NCBI RefSeq assembly: GCF_945859685.1
Contig: NC_079149.1
Location: forward strand, 131,032,065 to 131,096,064
Length of the DNA stretch: 64,000 nt
Origin: Eupeodes corollae
Lineage: Eukaryota > Arthropoda > Insecta > Diptera > Syrphidae
Reading direction: 5' to 3'
Shown here: positions 22,524 through 33,460 of the stretch, piece after piece
Layout: the number at the start of each line of letters is the position of its first letter
Numbering within the stretch: the first letter of the stretch is position 1
Position numbers and translations under genes: made by a program
Notes under the pieces: generated by a model
The model's input: only the letters and a program-made list of their open reading frames with translations
What the model was told of the DNA's origin: nothing
The model's database searches: none

Positions 22524-25500
22524 ATGGCACTCGAACGTCCCTCACCAATCGATGTGACCGTAAGTTTCCATCTCTAACTTCCTAAATACCAGCCCAATGA
22601 GAATGGGAGGGAAAAGAAAAACGCCGGTTCTCATCTCATTCTCTAATTGCACATTTTCCTATTTGTAGGATATCCAATTCAAAACCCACGACAGATTCAC
22701 TGTGTTCAATCCAGGACAACTGCGGAGCTATGTGAATCTTCTAGCCACAGCCAGCAATTATAATCTCATGTTTGTGGGAAATCCAAATGAAGCTGAACTC
22801 AAAGGTGATTATCCCCATTTGCAATTATAGGAAGAAATCAACTAACAAAAAACCACTCTTTTAGTTATCGTGATAAAGGACCTCATAGAAGCCAAAGCAT
22901 CCGGCAAAGGACTCCATGCACGACAAGTTCAACTCCCCAACCAACCCAATTGCCTCGCAGTCAGTAGCGATGGGTCCATGCTCGCTGTGAATTACACTCA
23001 AAACGGCTGCGGTTTTGTGGCCATTTACAGCGTCCCAAGCTTCACAAAAGCTGTAAGTTCCTCTTAACTAATTCCTCATATCACAGATCACTCATAGAGC
23101 AGTATCTTCTCTAGAACATCAAATCACTACACCATATCCGTCTGCCTGGTGATGAAAACATCTCAGCCCTGCAACTCCTCTGGAACCCAGTAATTGCAGG
23201 GAGTCTTGCCGTCGTCATGAGCAATGGAGCTCTCGGCATGTATGACTTCAAGAACAGCGCCTATGAGTTTCACACCTTGGACAGCAAAGAGCAGATTCTT
23301 TGTGGATCTTGGAGTCCCAAAGGCAAACAAATTGTCCTAGGTTCTCACAATGGCAAACTAGCTCAATACAAGCCTGACCTTAAACTAGCTCGTACAATTC
23401 CCTGCCCACCGAACATTCATCCAGGACCATTTGATACCATTTCGGTGCAATGGTTATCAACCTTCCAGTTCGCCGTTGTCTTCCTTCAACGTGCCGAAGA
23501 CGCTACTCCATATCTATACATAATCCATGCTCCAAAAGCCGGAAATCCCACCTATACAAACTACTTCGACATTTGCTACAGCTTCACAGGTCCTCGAGCT
23601 CCACAAGTGAACCTGATGCACATCCCACAATGGAATCTACTTCTTGTGACTTCGGCAAACGGAGTCGAGGTCGGAGTTTTGGGCACCAAGGAAACCAGTG
23701 AGGCCCCCACATGGATACAATATACCCTGCTCGATGAGGCTCGGATTGAAATGCCACTCACTGAGAAGAGTGACGAGACCTATCCCATTGGATTCACCCT
23801 GGACACCTCATCCACCCATCAATTGACCATTGCCGAGAAGAAGCTGCCCGTTATGCCAATGATTCACGCCCTCTCCACCCATGGACAGTTGGTTGCTTTT
23901 AATTTCTTAAATCTGCAGCCGAATACTCCAGATATATGTTCTCCACCTCCACCGCCATCGGACACCTCGGGAATGTCACAGTTTAAGCCTGTGAGTGAGA
24001 TGCTGGGTCAAAAGAAACCCGAGATCACGATGCCTGCAGTTACTTCGATGCCTCTGGCTGTCGTCAGTCAACCACCTCCTGCAGCAGAGTTGTCCTTCGC
24101 TCCACTCGGAGGAACAACCTCAACACCAGCTTTGGTGAGTTTTATTTCAAGTTTTCAGGAATAAATAAAACTAAGGTCTTGATCTTTAAGGAAAAACCCA
24201 AAGCAATTTTTGGAACACTATCTCAGCCATCTGCTGGTGGAACGACGATGTTTGGAGCCCCACAATCTGGATGGGCGCCTTCATTCGCCCCGGTGGCAAG
24301 TGCTCCCACAACCATGTTTAAAAATACTGCTCCTGTGAAGACAACACCACAACCAACTCTCGGATTTGGAGGAGCAGGAGGAGGTAAATTTTGATAGTTC
24401 CTATTTCTCAAAGTACAATTACATTTTTCGTATCCACCCTTACAACAAAACAAAGATCTAAAGAAACCCCAGGAACAAGTTCAGGTCCAACCACCAGCGA
24501 ACATCATGAATCCCGATAAAAATAAACCTCTGCTCACTGTCCAGCCAACTTTCAACCCTCCACCGGCCATAGTTTCCAATCAATCAGCTCCAACGTCTCA
24601 GACGCAACAAGTGGCAAAATTACCATTAAACGAGGTAGATGACATCGTCAACGAGATGATTCTCTTCCAAATAACGTCGTTCGATCTGGAGTTGAAGAAA
24701 CTGGCCCATCAATCGAGAGGACTTCTCAATAATGTGAGTATCTTTGATTTGTTTAAATGGACATAATTTTGAATGGGAGGAGATTTTCTTCCTAAAAAAA
24801 AAAGGTTGGAAACATGGAAGAGATGAAGGAATACTCGAAGCGTTTGAATAATCTTCAGGAAATCGTAGATCAAGCAAACGAAAAAGAATTCGAATCCGAT
24901 TTGAGATGTCTCCATAATTCCTTGAACGAAGCCTGCGCCATGGTTGCCGAGTGTCGAAGCAAACTAAACATGTACAAGTATCCTGAGTAAGTTTTGGAAG
25001 AGAAGACGTTTAAGACAAAAGACTTCAATTTTGATGCCTCCAATTCTTCTTCTAGTATCGCAATCCTAAAGAACGCCTCAAACTTTGATCCAATCAATCG
25101 TCGGCAGTTGGCTAAGTTGCAAAGTCTTTTGGCCAACAATCAGGCTCAGATCCAAATCATACAAAATCAAATTGATTCCCAATGGTCCGACTTCCAGGAC
25201 ATGGTCAAGCGGAATTCCCGAACTCACATGCATACTCCGTATCTCGAGGGAATCTATCAACGCATGACCAAGCTGAAGGACATGATCGCCAGGCAGAGAA
25301 CCAAAATTAACTACTTCAAGTCTAAGTTGAAGCAGTATGGACTCATCTACAATCAGCCTCAGAATAGCTTGAAGGGCGAAGTGTGAGTACCTCAAGTTGA
25401 ATCCCCTTGGAGTTAATTTAGTGACTTTTTTTTTAGAACTCTTGAATCCCTAACGGACACAATCCTCTCAATGAGTTTGGGTCCAACTGTACAAGAGACA

Positions 25501-28500
25501 AACTCCAAATTGACCAAAGAGAAATTGGCGGCCTTGCGTGAAGTGATTGCCAATCGAAAGGTGACCATCATCAAGCCCCAGCGCCCCGATCGAGTGGGTC
25601 TGAAGTCGGAGGTGATTTTGGAGACAAAGATGAAGAGTGACCGGAAGATTCGAGATGGTGCCGCCACGAACATGGACAAAATGGAGCAGGAGCGTATTAG
25701 AAACGAACAGCAGCGCATTCTGACTAAACCCACAGCCACCAAAGCAATTGCTCCTCCTCTGAGTATGTCAGCGATCTCGCAGCAGCCGACAAGCTTTGGT
25801 TTCGGCGGAGATCAGCGTCCCCTGTTGAAACCAAGTCCGACAAAGATTGAGGATTACAAGAAAGACCAACAGCGACCGCAGCAACCGCAACAACAACAGC
25901 AGCAGCCTTTTATTGTAAAACCTGTGGCATCAACCGCCGGACCGATGTTCCTCAAGGCAGCTACGACACAAAATACAGCAGCTGCGATTCCAGCTTCATC
26001 CAGTTCGTCGGCTTTTTCAGGCTTTGGAACTACATCGAATTCCGGGTCGAATGGAATGTTTTCGGGTCTCTCGATAACACCAACGACAATTCCGGCATTC
26101 ACAGGATTCGGGACGAGCTCAACGTTGGCTTTTGGAGCTCCAAAGCCTTTGACTACGAATCAAATGGCTAAGGAACCAGTTGGGGTTGACAAATCTGTGA
26201 AGGATCAAAAGGAGAATAAGCCATTCGCAACGCCCAATTTCTCTTCTCCTTTCGCGGCAGTTGCTCCAACAAAGACTGCCGAGCCGGTGGACAAGGAGAA
26301 CAAGATTCCAGACTCTTTTATTCCTCTTGGAGGTAAGTCTGAGAGTTCCTCCTTATCTACGAGTTCAGCACAGCCTCTGACTTTTGGTATCGGCGGTGGA
26401 ACAAGCGCTTCTACAGGATTCTCCTTTGCCACTCCAAATAATGCTCCAAAGACGACCACAGCTTCAAGTGGAGCTCCATTTACGTTCTCCTTCGGCTCGG
26501 CGACGACCGCAACCACCGCCTCGAAGACTCCGATGTTTGGTGTCCTACCGAAACCAACACCAACAACAGCAGCTATAAAATCGGAAGTTACCACAGCATT
26601 TTCTGGAGAGCAAGAGAAACCAGAGAACTTGGATGGAGGCGATAGCACTGGGTAGGTTTTTTTTGTATGTCTTCTTTAAGACCTCTTCTAAAAGTCTATT
26701 TAAAGATTCACTTTCAACTCCTTGAACCTTGGAACTCTGGGATTGCCGGCTACTCCAAATCTCTCTCCAACACCCTCAGTTTCAACTCCAGAATCAAGCA
26801 GTGGATCGTCTGTTACAGTTGTCAAGACATCCACAGCTTCTAATCCTGATCCCACGGACTCACTTTTTGGGAACTTAAACATCTGCAAACCCACAACCGC
26901 TGAGAATGGTAAGGCTTGTTTTTTTTTTGTTAAAAGTGTCCTTGATGAAGTTCCCATTTCATCCTTTTCAGCTTTCAAACCTGCGTTTGGAGATGGTAAC
27001 ATCTTTGGGTCCAGTTCCTTTGCGACTGAGGCATCATCAGGAGAGAATAAATCCTTATTTGAAGGCACTCCTGCAAGCAAAGAGTCGTCTGGTGGTTTTG
27101 CAGGATTTGGTTTGACGAGTGATTCCTCGAAGTCTGCTTTTGAACCGACGGCAACTGGAGCATCCTCAACTGCGGACAGTACTGCTTCCTCCTTGACTAC
27201 AACTTCCATCACAACAACAACAACTACTTCATCTACTAACCTCGCCCCAAAAACCACTCAGTCCATAACGTTTGGAACCACCTTAGCGTCGTCGGTATCG
27301 TCGTCCACAACCCAAGGATCTATTACCACTGGGCAAGTGGCAGCAAGTACAGCTGCTCCTCAGTCTGTCTTTGCCACGTCTTCAGCTGGAGCAACCTCGA
27401 TTTTCGCAGCGGCAGCAGTTGCCACAAGCACCACAGCAACATCTGGAACTTCATTCTTCGGTGGAACTGGGCTTTCTTTTGGATCAGGATCTACACAAGG
27501 TACTCCTTCCATTTTTGGGTCATTGAGTTCGAATGCTCCTGCTCCTGCTGCTGCTCCAACATCTGTTGCAGAATCTCCATTCGCTGCTATAAGTCCAGCG
27601 GCGGCAACTTCGACAGCAGCGCCAACTTTCGGCACACCAGCCACTACTTCGGCTAGCGCTTTATTTGCTTCGGCAGCGGCAGCAACAACGCCTACGCCTG
27701 TGTCGTCCAGCTCGGGGAGCATTTTCGGTGGAATACCGAAGCCGGATCAATCAGTTTTTGGTCAACAGCAGCAGCAGCAGGACGGAAATGTTTTCGGCTC
27801 CCCCGCTAGCAACGATCCAGCAGCTTCTGGGGGAAGTCTTTTTAGTGGGCAGACAACCGCTTTTGGGACTCAAGGCAATGCAAATAGTGGTGGTTCGATT
27901 TTCGGGGGCTCCGCGAATGCCCAACCGGCGGCGGCAAGTCTATTTGGAAATGCAGGTAGCAATACAGGGGGAAACATCTTTGGCAGCCCAACTCCCAGTT
28001 CTGCATCGAATGTCTTTGGAACTCCCACTCAGCCTGCAACGGCATCGGGTGGATCTATCTTCGATCAAACCTCGAATGCTGGACAATCAGGAGGTTCCCT
28101 CTTCGGACAAACCCAAGCTCAATCAGGTTTCGGCTCGCCCACCAGCCCCTTTGGAGGTGGTGCTTCATCTGGAGGATCGATTTTCGGAGGTGGAGCAAAT
28201 GCTGCCAATCCAAAACCATCAGCTTTTTCGTCTCCTGCTCCGGCTGCATCTACATTTGGCTCCGGCAATGCTGGAGGAGGATTTGGTTTGTTCTCTCAGA
28301 CACCAGCCTTCGGCTCACCATCACAGCCGAACGCAAACACTGGCGGAGGTTCATTCGCTCAAGGTGGCTCGTCCATCACTCAAACCGGGTTCGGCTCACC
28401 CAATTCCGGAACGGCTTTTGCAAAGCCCGTTTTTGGCGGACAGCCAGCATTCGGTGGAGCTACTGCCTTTGGATCACCCCCCAGCTTCGGATCAGCACCG

Positions 28501-28778
28501 TCTTTCGGTAGTCCCAAAGGTTTTGGATCTTTTGCTGCACCCGCAGCAACCGGAGGAGCATTCAACTCTCCGACTCAGAATAACAATTTGTTTGAGGCAC
28601 TTGGTTCGTCTGACACTGGGCTGACATTTGGCAATTTGGCACAAAACAACAATCCCAATCAGCAGAAACCTGCTTTTGGAGGGTAAGATACAAAATTTAA
28701 GAAAATTAAAGAAGAGAGAATGAAGTTAAAAATTGTATTTTCTTTTGCAGATCTTCCTTCATGAGTTATCGTTCTTAA
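22524..28778 (+). CDS. Nup214: Nup214: FG nucleoporin of the cytoplasmic face, 12 exons
   Basis: Nup214 sits on the cytoplasmic side of the nuclear pore with Nup88, binds the export factor CRM1 and anchors the mRNA-export helicase Dbp5. Exons: 22524-22559, 22669-22804, 22865-23052, 23115-24134, 24191-24383, 24456-24733, 24805-24986, 25056-25382, 25437-26651, 26706-26908, 26972-28682, 28751-28778. Every junction has GT..AG, all phases agree, and the total is 1838 codons. Residues up to about 430 form the N-terminal WD-like propeller (VTDIQFKTHDRFTVF onward, PNQPNCLAVSSDGSMLAV). About 560-830 is coiled coil (exons 6-8). From about 870 to the end it is Ser/Ala/Thr/Gly-rich with many FG, SLFG and SIFG repeats. 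A clear 3' signal follows. Confidence is very high for identity and high for the exon ends. Confidence 0.95.
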
Positions 28779-28791
28779 ATAGTAACAAGAA

Positions 28792-28797
28792 AATAAA
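28792..28797 (+). terminator. Nup214 polyadenylation signal AATAAA
   Basis: A canonical AATAAA lies 14 bases after the stop codon, giving a very short 3' UTR. A second aataaa word is at about 28876, inside more AT-rich sequence. Confidence 0.65.
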
Positions 28798-29205
28798 GGA
28801 AAATTAAATTTACTATGCGTGGAAGTGTCTCGTTTTTTATTTTACTGTTCGATTTAATATAACTTTGTTTGAAAAATAAATACGTAGTTTATAAATGGTT
28901 GTTTTTTTTTCATTTTATATATATTTAGTACAATTAGATCTCCACATTCTTGATGTATGGTTCAAAAATAAATCTCTATGTTTTACAGTAAGTCAGTGTA
29001 CTGATTAAAAAACGAAAGTCAAGAAACAGGGCGGTGTTCGAGTGATATAAATGTATCGCCTATCACTTTTGAAGTTGTTCTGGATACAAATGGATCCAAT
29101 GCACCTGCAAAAATAATTTAATAGTTTAAGGTCTCCTGAATTCGATTCTTTGTCTCTTATAATTTTTCGATCTCATCAGATTGAAAGGAAACCAATTGAT
29201 ATTAA
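28798..29205. other. Spacer between Nup214 and piggyBac, with LINE debris
   Basis: About 29025-29095 (ggtgttcgagtgatataaatg...cctatcactttt) resembles 46345-46400 in the minus-strand CR1-like copy, so a small LINE remnant is present. It ends with the TTAA target site at 29202-29205. Confidence 0.5.
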
Positions 29206-29222
29206 CCCTACCCCCGTGTACT
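29206..29222 (+). repeat. piggyBac left terminal inverted repeat
   Basis: Seventeen bases starting CCCTA directly after TTAA, paired with 32056-32072. Confidence 0.9.
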
Positions 29223-29519
29223 ATAAAATTTCTACTTATCGTGCACTTGGGGACTGTGTGCCCAAATGTAATTTTCATACAAAATGTGAGACAGTTGTGC
29301 TGAAAAGCCGATTTTAATTTAAAAAAAAAACTAATTAATTGATAGTTTATTGAAAAATGAATTGAAATATATAATACAAATGGAATGAATAAGCATGATA
29401 ATTAATATTTTACAAGTTGTTTTGATAAATTTAATTGATAAATGTGATAAACATATGTTACAAATGAACAGAATAATGAATAAGAATAATAATAATGTGT
29501 GTAATTGAAATGTGTATAA

Positions 29520-31546
29520 TTAAGTTGGACTGTGTGTTCTTCGCCGTTTTTCTGATTGTCCCGCAGAGGTCGAAGGTAGAAAAGTGCCACCATCTTCATC
29601 TTCGTCACCATGGCCATCTTTAGCCACATAATATTTTTCGCACACTCTTACATAGTGCTTTGTGCATGTAGCTGTATAGCATAAATCGCAAACTGCTGTA
29701 GTCTTGTTATCTTTTTTTATAACTTTACAAACTTCGCAGCGTTGTTTTAGAGTATTTGGTCTGGATGTGGGTAACATAGTTACTGTTTGAATCTCGTAAC
29801 CTATGAGTTTCATGGCTGTCTTCACTTTTGTTTGAAGCGTTGTTTTGGCGATTCGATTTTGTAAATGCTTGGCCGCAAGCTCTAAGGCTAGTTCTTTCAA
29901 AAACCTTTTTCTCTTATCGGATCTTTTCTTGCTTACATACCATGTGGGTTGACAAATGTCAAACAACCTGTAAGCAGCAACACCAGCACAGTCCAACAGA
30001 TTATAGAATACCGTTACCGGCCAACGGTTAGTTTTTCGCTTACAGGTGTATACGGTCACCATTCGGTCCAAAGTATCAACCCCGCCCTTTGTTGAGTTGT
30101 AATCTATGATGACTTCTGGTTTTTGTGTTGCTTCATCTATTTTGTCCTCATGATGAGTTGTAGAAAGCATAAGTACATTTTTTTTGTGTTGCTTGCATAA
30201 CTACATAATTGAATGCACTGAGAGTAACAAAAAATTGAAGAAAATTTGTCCCTGGTCCTTTTGAAATCCTTATCGGCTGGTGTAAAGACCTTAGGTAGTT
30301 GCGGCTTATTGCTTTTTATTGTGCCGACTGTTGTTGTTTTTCTTGTCATCAAGTTCAAGGCTAATGGTACAGAGGTGAAATAATTATCCGTCGTTATGTT
30401 ATAACCCTTGTCCAGATACTTTTCCGCTAGTCGCATCACGAGTTGATGAGATATTCCCTCAGATCGATTTTCACCGGGTTGTTGGCCAACATATATTTCT
30501 CCTTGGAGAGGGTAGTTGGTTTTAGCATCCACAATCCAAAATATTTTTACTCCATATTTCCCAGGCTTATTGGGCATGTACATTTTGAATGGGCATCTTC
30601 CCCTTGTGCCAACGAGTTGTTCATCGATGGTAAGCTCTTTCGAAGGTTGATAACAACTAATGAGGTTACTTTGAAACAAATTCCACACATGCCTAAACGC
30701 AGCTAGCTTATCACTTTGGAGTCGAAAAGTTCGGGATCTTCCGTCATCGAATCTAATGAATCTGCTTATTTGCTCAAACCTCTCTAAGGACATAACTGCA
30801 CGGTAAAAGGCCATATTACTCTCATGGAAAAGATCCTTTGCCTCTACACCATAAGCTTTTTCAGCTCCAGCGTACAGCAGTATGGCAATGTAGGCAAAGA
30901 TCTCATCTTCAGTTGTATCATACCACCGACGCATTACCTTAGGTTCGTTTGATAATCGATTTTCTTCATACACTCTTTTTGCTTTTCTATTTGTTTCCAA
31001 GACTATGTTTTCCACAATGGCTGGAGTCACCAATGACTTGAAACAATCAGCTTTAGAAGAAAATGTCTTCGAACATGTACCACCCCCATGAATCAAGCGT
31101 TCATTGCGATCTCGATTTGCTCTTCTTTTTTCTATTTCATCTGGCATTGACCACCAAATGTCATTGAATTTCATATTTCGGGCCGTATACCGCATTCCTC
31201 GATTGGGGTTAGCAGGCTCACTTTCAACCTCCTCCTCACGGCGAGTTCCTTGCTGTCGTTGCAGTTCCACTTCAGCTTCTTCCTCCATATCAAACCCAAC
31301 CTGCTGGACGCGTAAGTCAAGCAAAGCTTCGTTTGGCTCGTAGTTCGGATCATCAGCATCCGAGAAATCTGCACCATCATCACTGTCGTCGTCTTCAGAG
31401 TTATTTTCATGAACTCTTTCTCCTTCATCAACTTCTTCATCCATAACTCGACCATAATTTTCGTCAAAAAATTCCTGCTCTGCATCAGTCAAATCCCGAC
31501 TTGATGATGCATTTAGCAGGAATAGTATGCGACTCATATCATCCAT
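29520..31546 (-). pseudogene. piggyBac transposase broken by one frameshift
   Basis: The first frame runs from ATG at 31546 to about 30185. It has an acidic N-terminus, then the DDE/D core with aspartates 308 (ELTIDEQLVG) and 387 (ITTDNYFTS). The second frame continues to 29520 with LSTTHHEDKID, the third catalytic block KGGVDTLDRM, and a C-terminal Cys/His zinc domain (CEVCKVI..CDLCYTATCTKHYVRVC). The frames meet at a run of eight A (minus strand) at 30178-30185. One more A, or a -1 slip there, would join them. All three catalytic aspartates and the zinc domain survive, so the break is probably recent, or a sequencing error in the homopolymer. Confidence 0.9.
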
Positions 31547-32055
31547 ATTCTAAAAATATTCCATCAATAACAAATTCACTTTACACAAGCTTTTTTACTT
31601 ACATTAGAATAATTTATTAGATATCTAAAAAAATCACTTTATTTTATGAAAAAAAAACGTAAAACAATTGTGTCGATTTCTTACTATAGCAGCAACTAAC
31701 TGACTGATTTATTTTCAGCCTACCTAAATCTATAATAAACAATAAAAATCAAAGCAAACTTGATGAAAATACCGCTGTCAAAACATAAAAAACCGTTGAA
31801 AAAGAATAATTCTCATCTAATCTAATATAATAATGCACTCCAAACTCATATGGGCACTGAGTGCCCACATACACGATATCGGCTCTTTTACTTTGCAAAC
31901 ATGACCTGCCCCAAATACCAACAAAATCAATTCAAATGGTCCATTTTCGTGTACTTGGACACTGTATGCTTGTAGGAAAAATCTCTTTAAGCGTGTAACA
32001 GAGCAACTTATAAGTTTTTTCTTGATTTGAAAATTGAACTGGGCACTCAGTGCCC

Positions 32056-32072
32056 AGTACACGGGTCTAGGG
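32056..32072 (-). repeat. piggyBac right terminal inverted repeat
   Basis: Read on the minus strand it starts CCCTAG and matches the left end at 15 of 17 bases; TTAA follows at 32073. Confidence 0.9.
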
Positions 32073-32076
32073 TTAA

Positions 32077-33000
32077 AGTTGCAGGTTTATGGGGTTTTCC
32101 ATGGGTTAAATCAGGTTTCCGTCAAAATTTGATTTTTGTTCGTGGCGCATGGAACTTGATTGAATGCTTTTTTTTATATCATTGTATTAGTATAATTTCT
32201 TTTTTGTGTTACCAAGTGCGTTAAAGCTGTCACACTACCAGGTAAACATTTCTCTTTTTAAAAGGGGTAAATCTGCCAAAAAATTCCACATCTGCTGATT
32301 TGATCTTAAATCAAAAATAAATCTTGATTTAAAATAAATTGATTGAATTGAGGTGATATTAGAAACGTTTATCAGCCAACAGGAAGTGGGAACGTTTCCG
32401 AGCAAAAGTACAACTTTTAGTCTACAACTCGCAGATTTTAAATATGGTTTCGACAAACGACGCCGAAAATGGGCATTCGACATTTTCACCTGCCCTCCTT
32501 GTGCACTCAAATAATTGCATAGTTTTCGCTCCGTAATTTGTCTTGATGTCTTAATCTTCTACCTTAATTTGTCGTAAACACTTTATATACCAAGAGCCTC
32601 ATAATGGTATATGGTCCAAACTGAATATGATGGAAGGTCAGGTCATAAACCTAAAAGATTTTCGTACCGCATCCTAACGAAACTTCGAGTAACGACTGTT
32701 TTAATGAAATTTTGGAGAATATATACTTTTAATCAGTTTTTTAATCGCACTATAGACTTTAATATATACAGATATGGACATTAAAATAGAAACAGCAATC
32801 AGAGTTTTAAAAATTAAATTTTGTATTGACTTAAAAAGATTTTTTTTCAAGTTTGGTCTTCATTTTCTTATTTTCTTTCTGTTAATCTAAAATTATCAAT
32901 TGTTTATTCTAAAATTATAACTTAAAATATTTTAAATTCATAAATGTAAAAAAAAAAACAAATTTCGTGGACATTAATATAGATACACGGATAACAAAAA
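32077..33000. repeat. MITE-like and AT-rich repeat debris
   Basis: About 32090-32170 is similar, inverted, to 60090-60185 (ccatggaaaaccccataa), and 32220-32310 matches 1265-1380. So this is older non-autonomous repeat DNA into which piggyBac inserted. The rest, to 33000, is AT-rich and may hold the distal end of the Tc1-like element described next. Confidence 0.5.
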
Positions 33001-33029
33001 ATTAACTGCAAAGCTATTCTGGATTTCAA

Positions 33030-33107
33030 AATTATTTTAATATCTGGTAGCCTGGCCCTTAGTCTTAAGTACAGTGTTGGTCATTGAGTCAAATAATCGG
33101 TGGCATC
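33030..33107 (-). pseudogene. C-terminal end of a Tc1-like transposase, beyond the BEL insertion
   Basis: Reading leftward from 33107, one frame gives RLFDSMTNTVLKTKGQATRY and a stop. This is the usual last segment of Tc1-type transposases (SMPRR...AKGG.TKY class). It continues the piece at 39481-39884; the BEL element separates them. Confidence 0.75.
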
Positions 33108-33435
33108 TGTTCAAGTAGAGAATACGAAAATTAAACTTTTGGCGAAATGTTTATTTTCTAAAAATGAATACAATGGTATTATAATATTAAAAAATATAAT
33201 GATTGTTAATATTTTTACCGATTGGTAATTTTTCTTTTTCTTGAACTTGAAACTTGAACGTTTAAATTTTAAAATGACAATGGATTAAATAAAATGACAA
33301 TGTTGCCAACAATTAAACATAAGAAAATGGCACGATAGCCAACATACATAAATAATAAAAGATGTGTTCGTTTGTTTGTTGCTCCTTTGTTCGTCGATGG
33401 ATGTGTTCGTTTGGCCGCATTTTTGGTCGTCGACA
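33108..33435 (-). repeat. BEL/Pao 3' LTR
   Basis: 328 bp, identical by eye to 39153-39480. It is the downstream LTR because the element is on the minus strand. Confidence 0.93.
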
Positions 33436-33446
33436 TTCCACCCCCC
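33436..33446 (-). promoter_or_regulatory. BEL/Pao polypurine tract
   Basis: On the minus strand GGGGGGTGGAA directly precedes the 3' LTR, the expected primer site for plus-strand DNA synthesis. It lies 14 bases past the gag-pol stop. Confidence 0.8.
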
Positions 33447-33460
33447 GTGAAGCCCACAGG

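Larger units (their letters stand above)
29206..32072 (-). mobile_element. piggyBac-family DNA transposon, about 2.87 kb
   Basis: TTAA target sites are at 29202-29205 and 32073-32076. The left end is CCCTACCCCCGTGTACT; the right end, read inward, is CCCTAGACCCGTGTACT, matching at 15 of 17 positions. A 15-base near-palindrome GGGCACTGAGTGCCC occurs at 31852-31866 and inverted at 32041-32055, with a degenerate form at 29249-29263. These are plausible subterminal transposase sites. One transposase gene fills the interior on the minus strand. TTAA duplication and CCCTA ends are diagnostic of the piggyBac superfamily. Confidence 0.93.

Noticed and set aside
26205..27722. Long minus-strand ORFs opposite Nup214
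   Set aside because: Val/Ala/Pro-rich shadows of the Ser/Thr/Ala FG region, with no domain and no independent signals.
27665..28624. 319-codon ORF in a second frame within Nup214
   Set aside because: Its codons are an out-of-frame reading of the FG-repeat exon; repetitive GC-richer DNA keeps alternative frames open.
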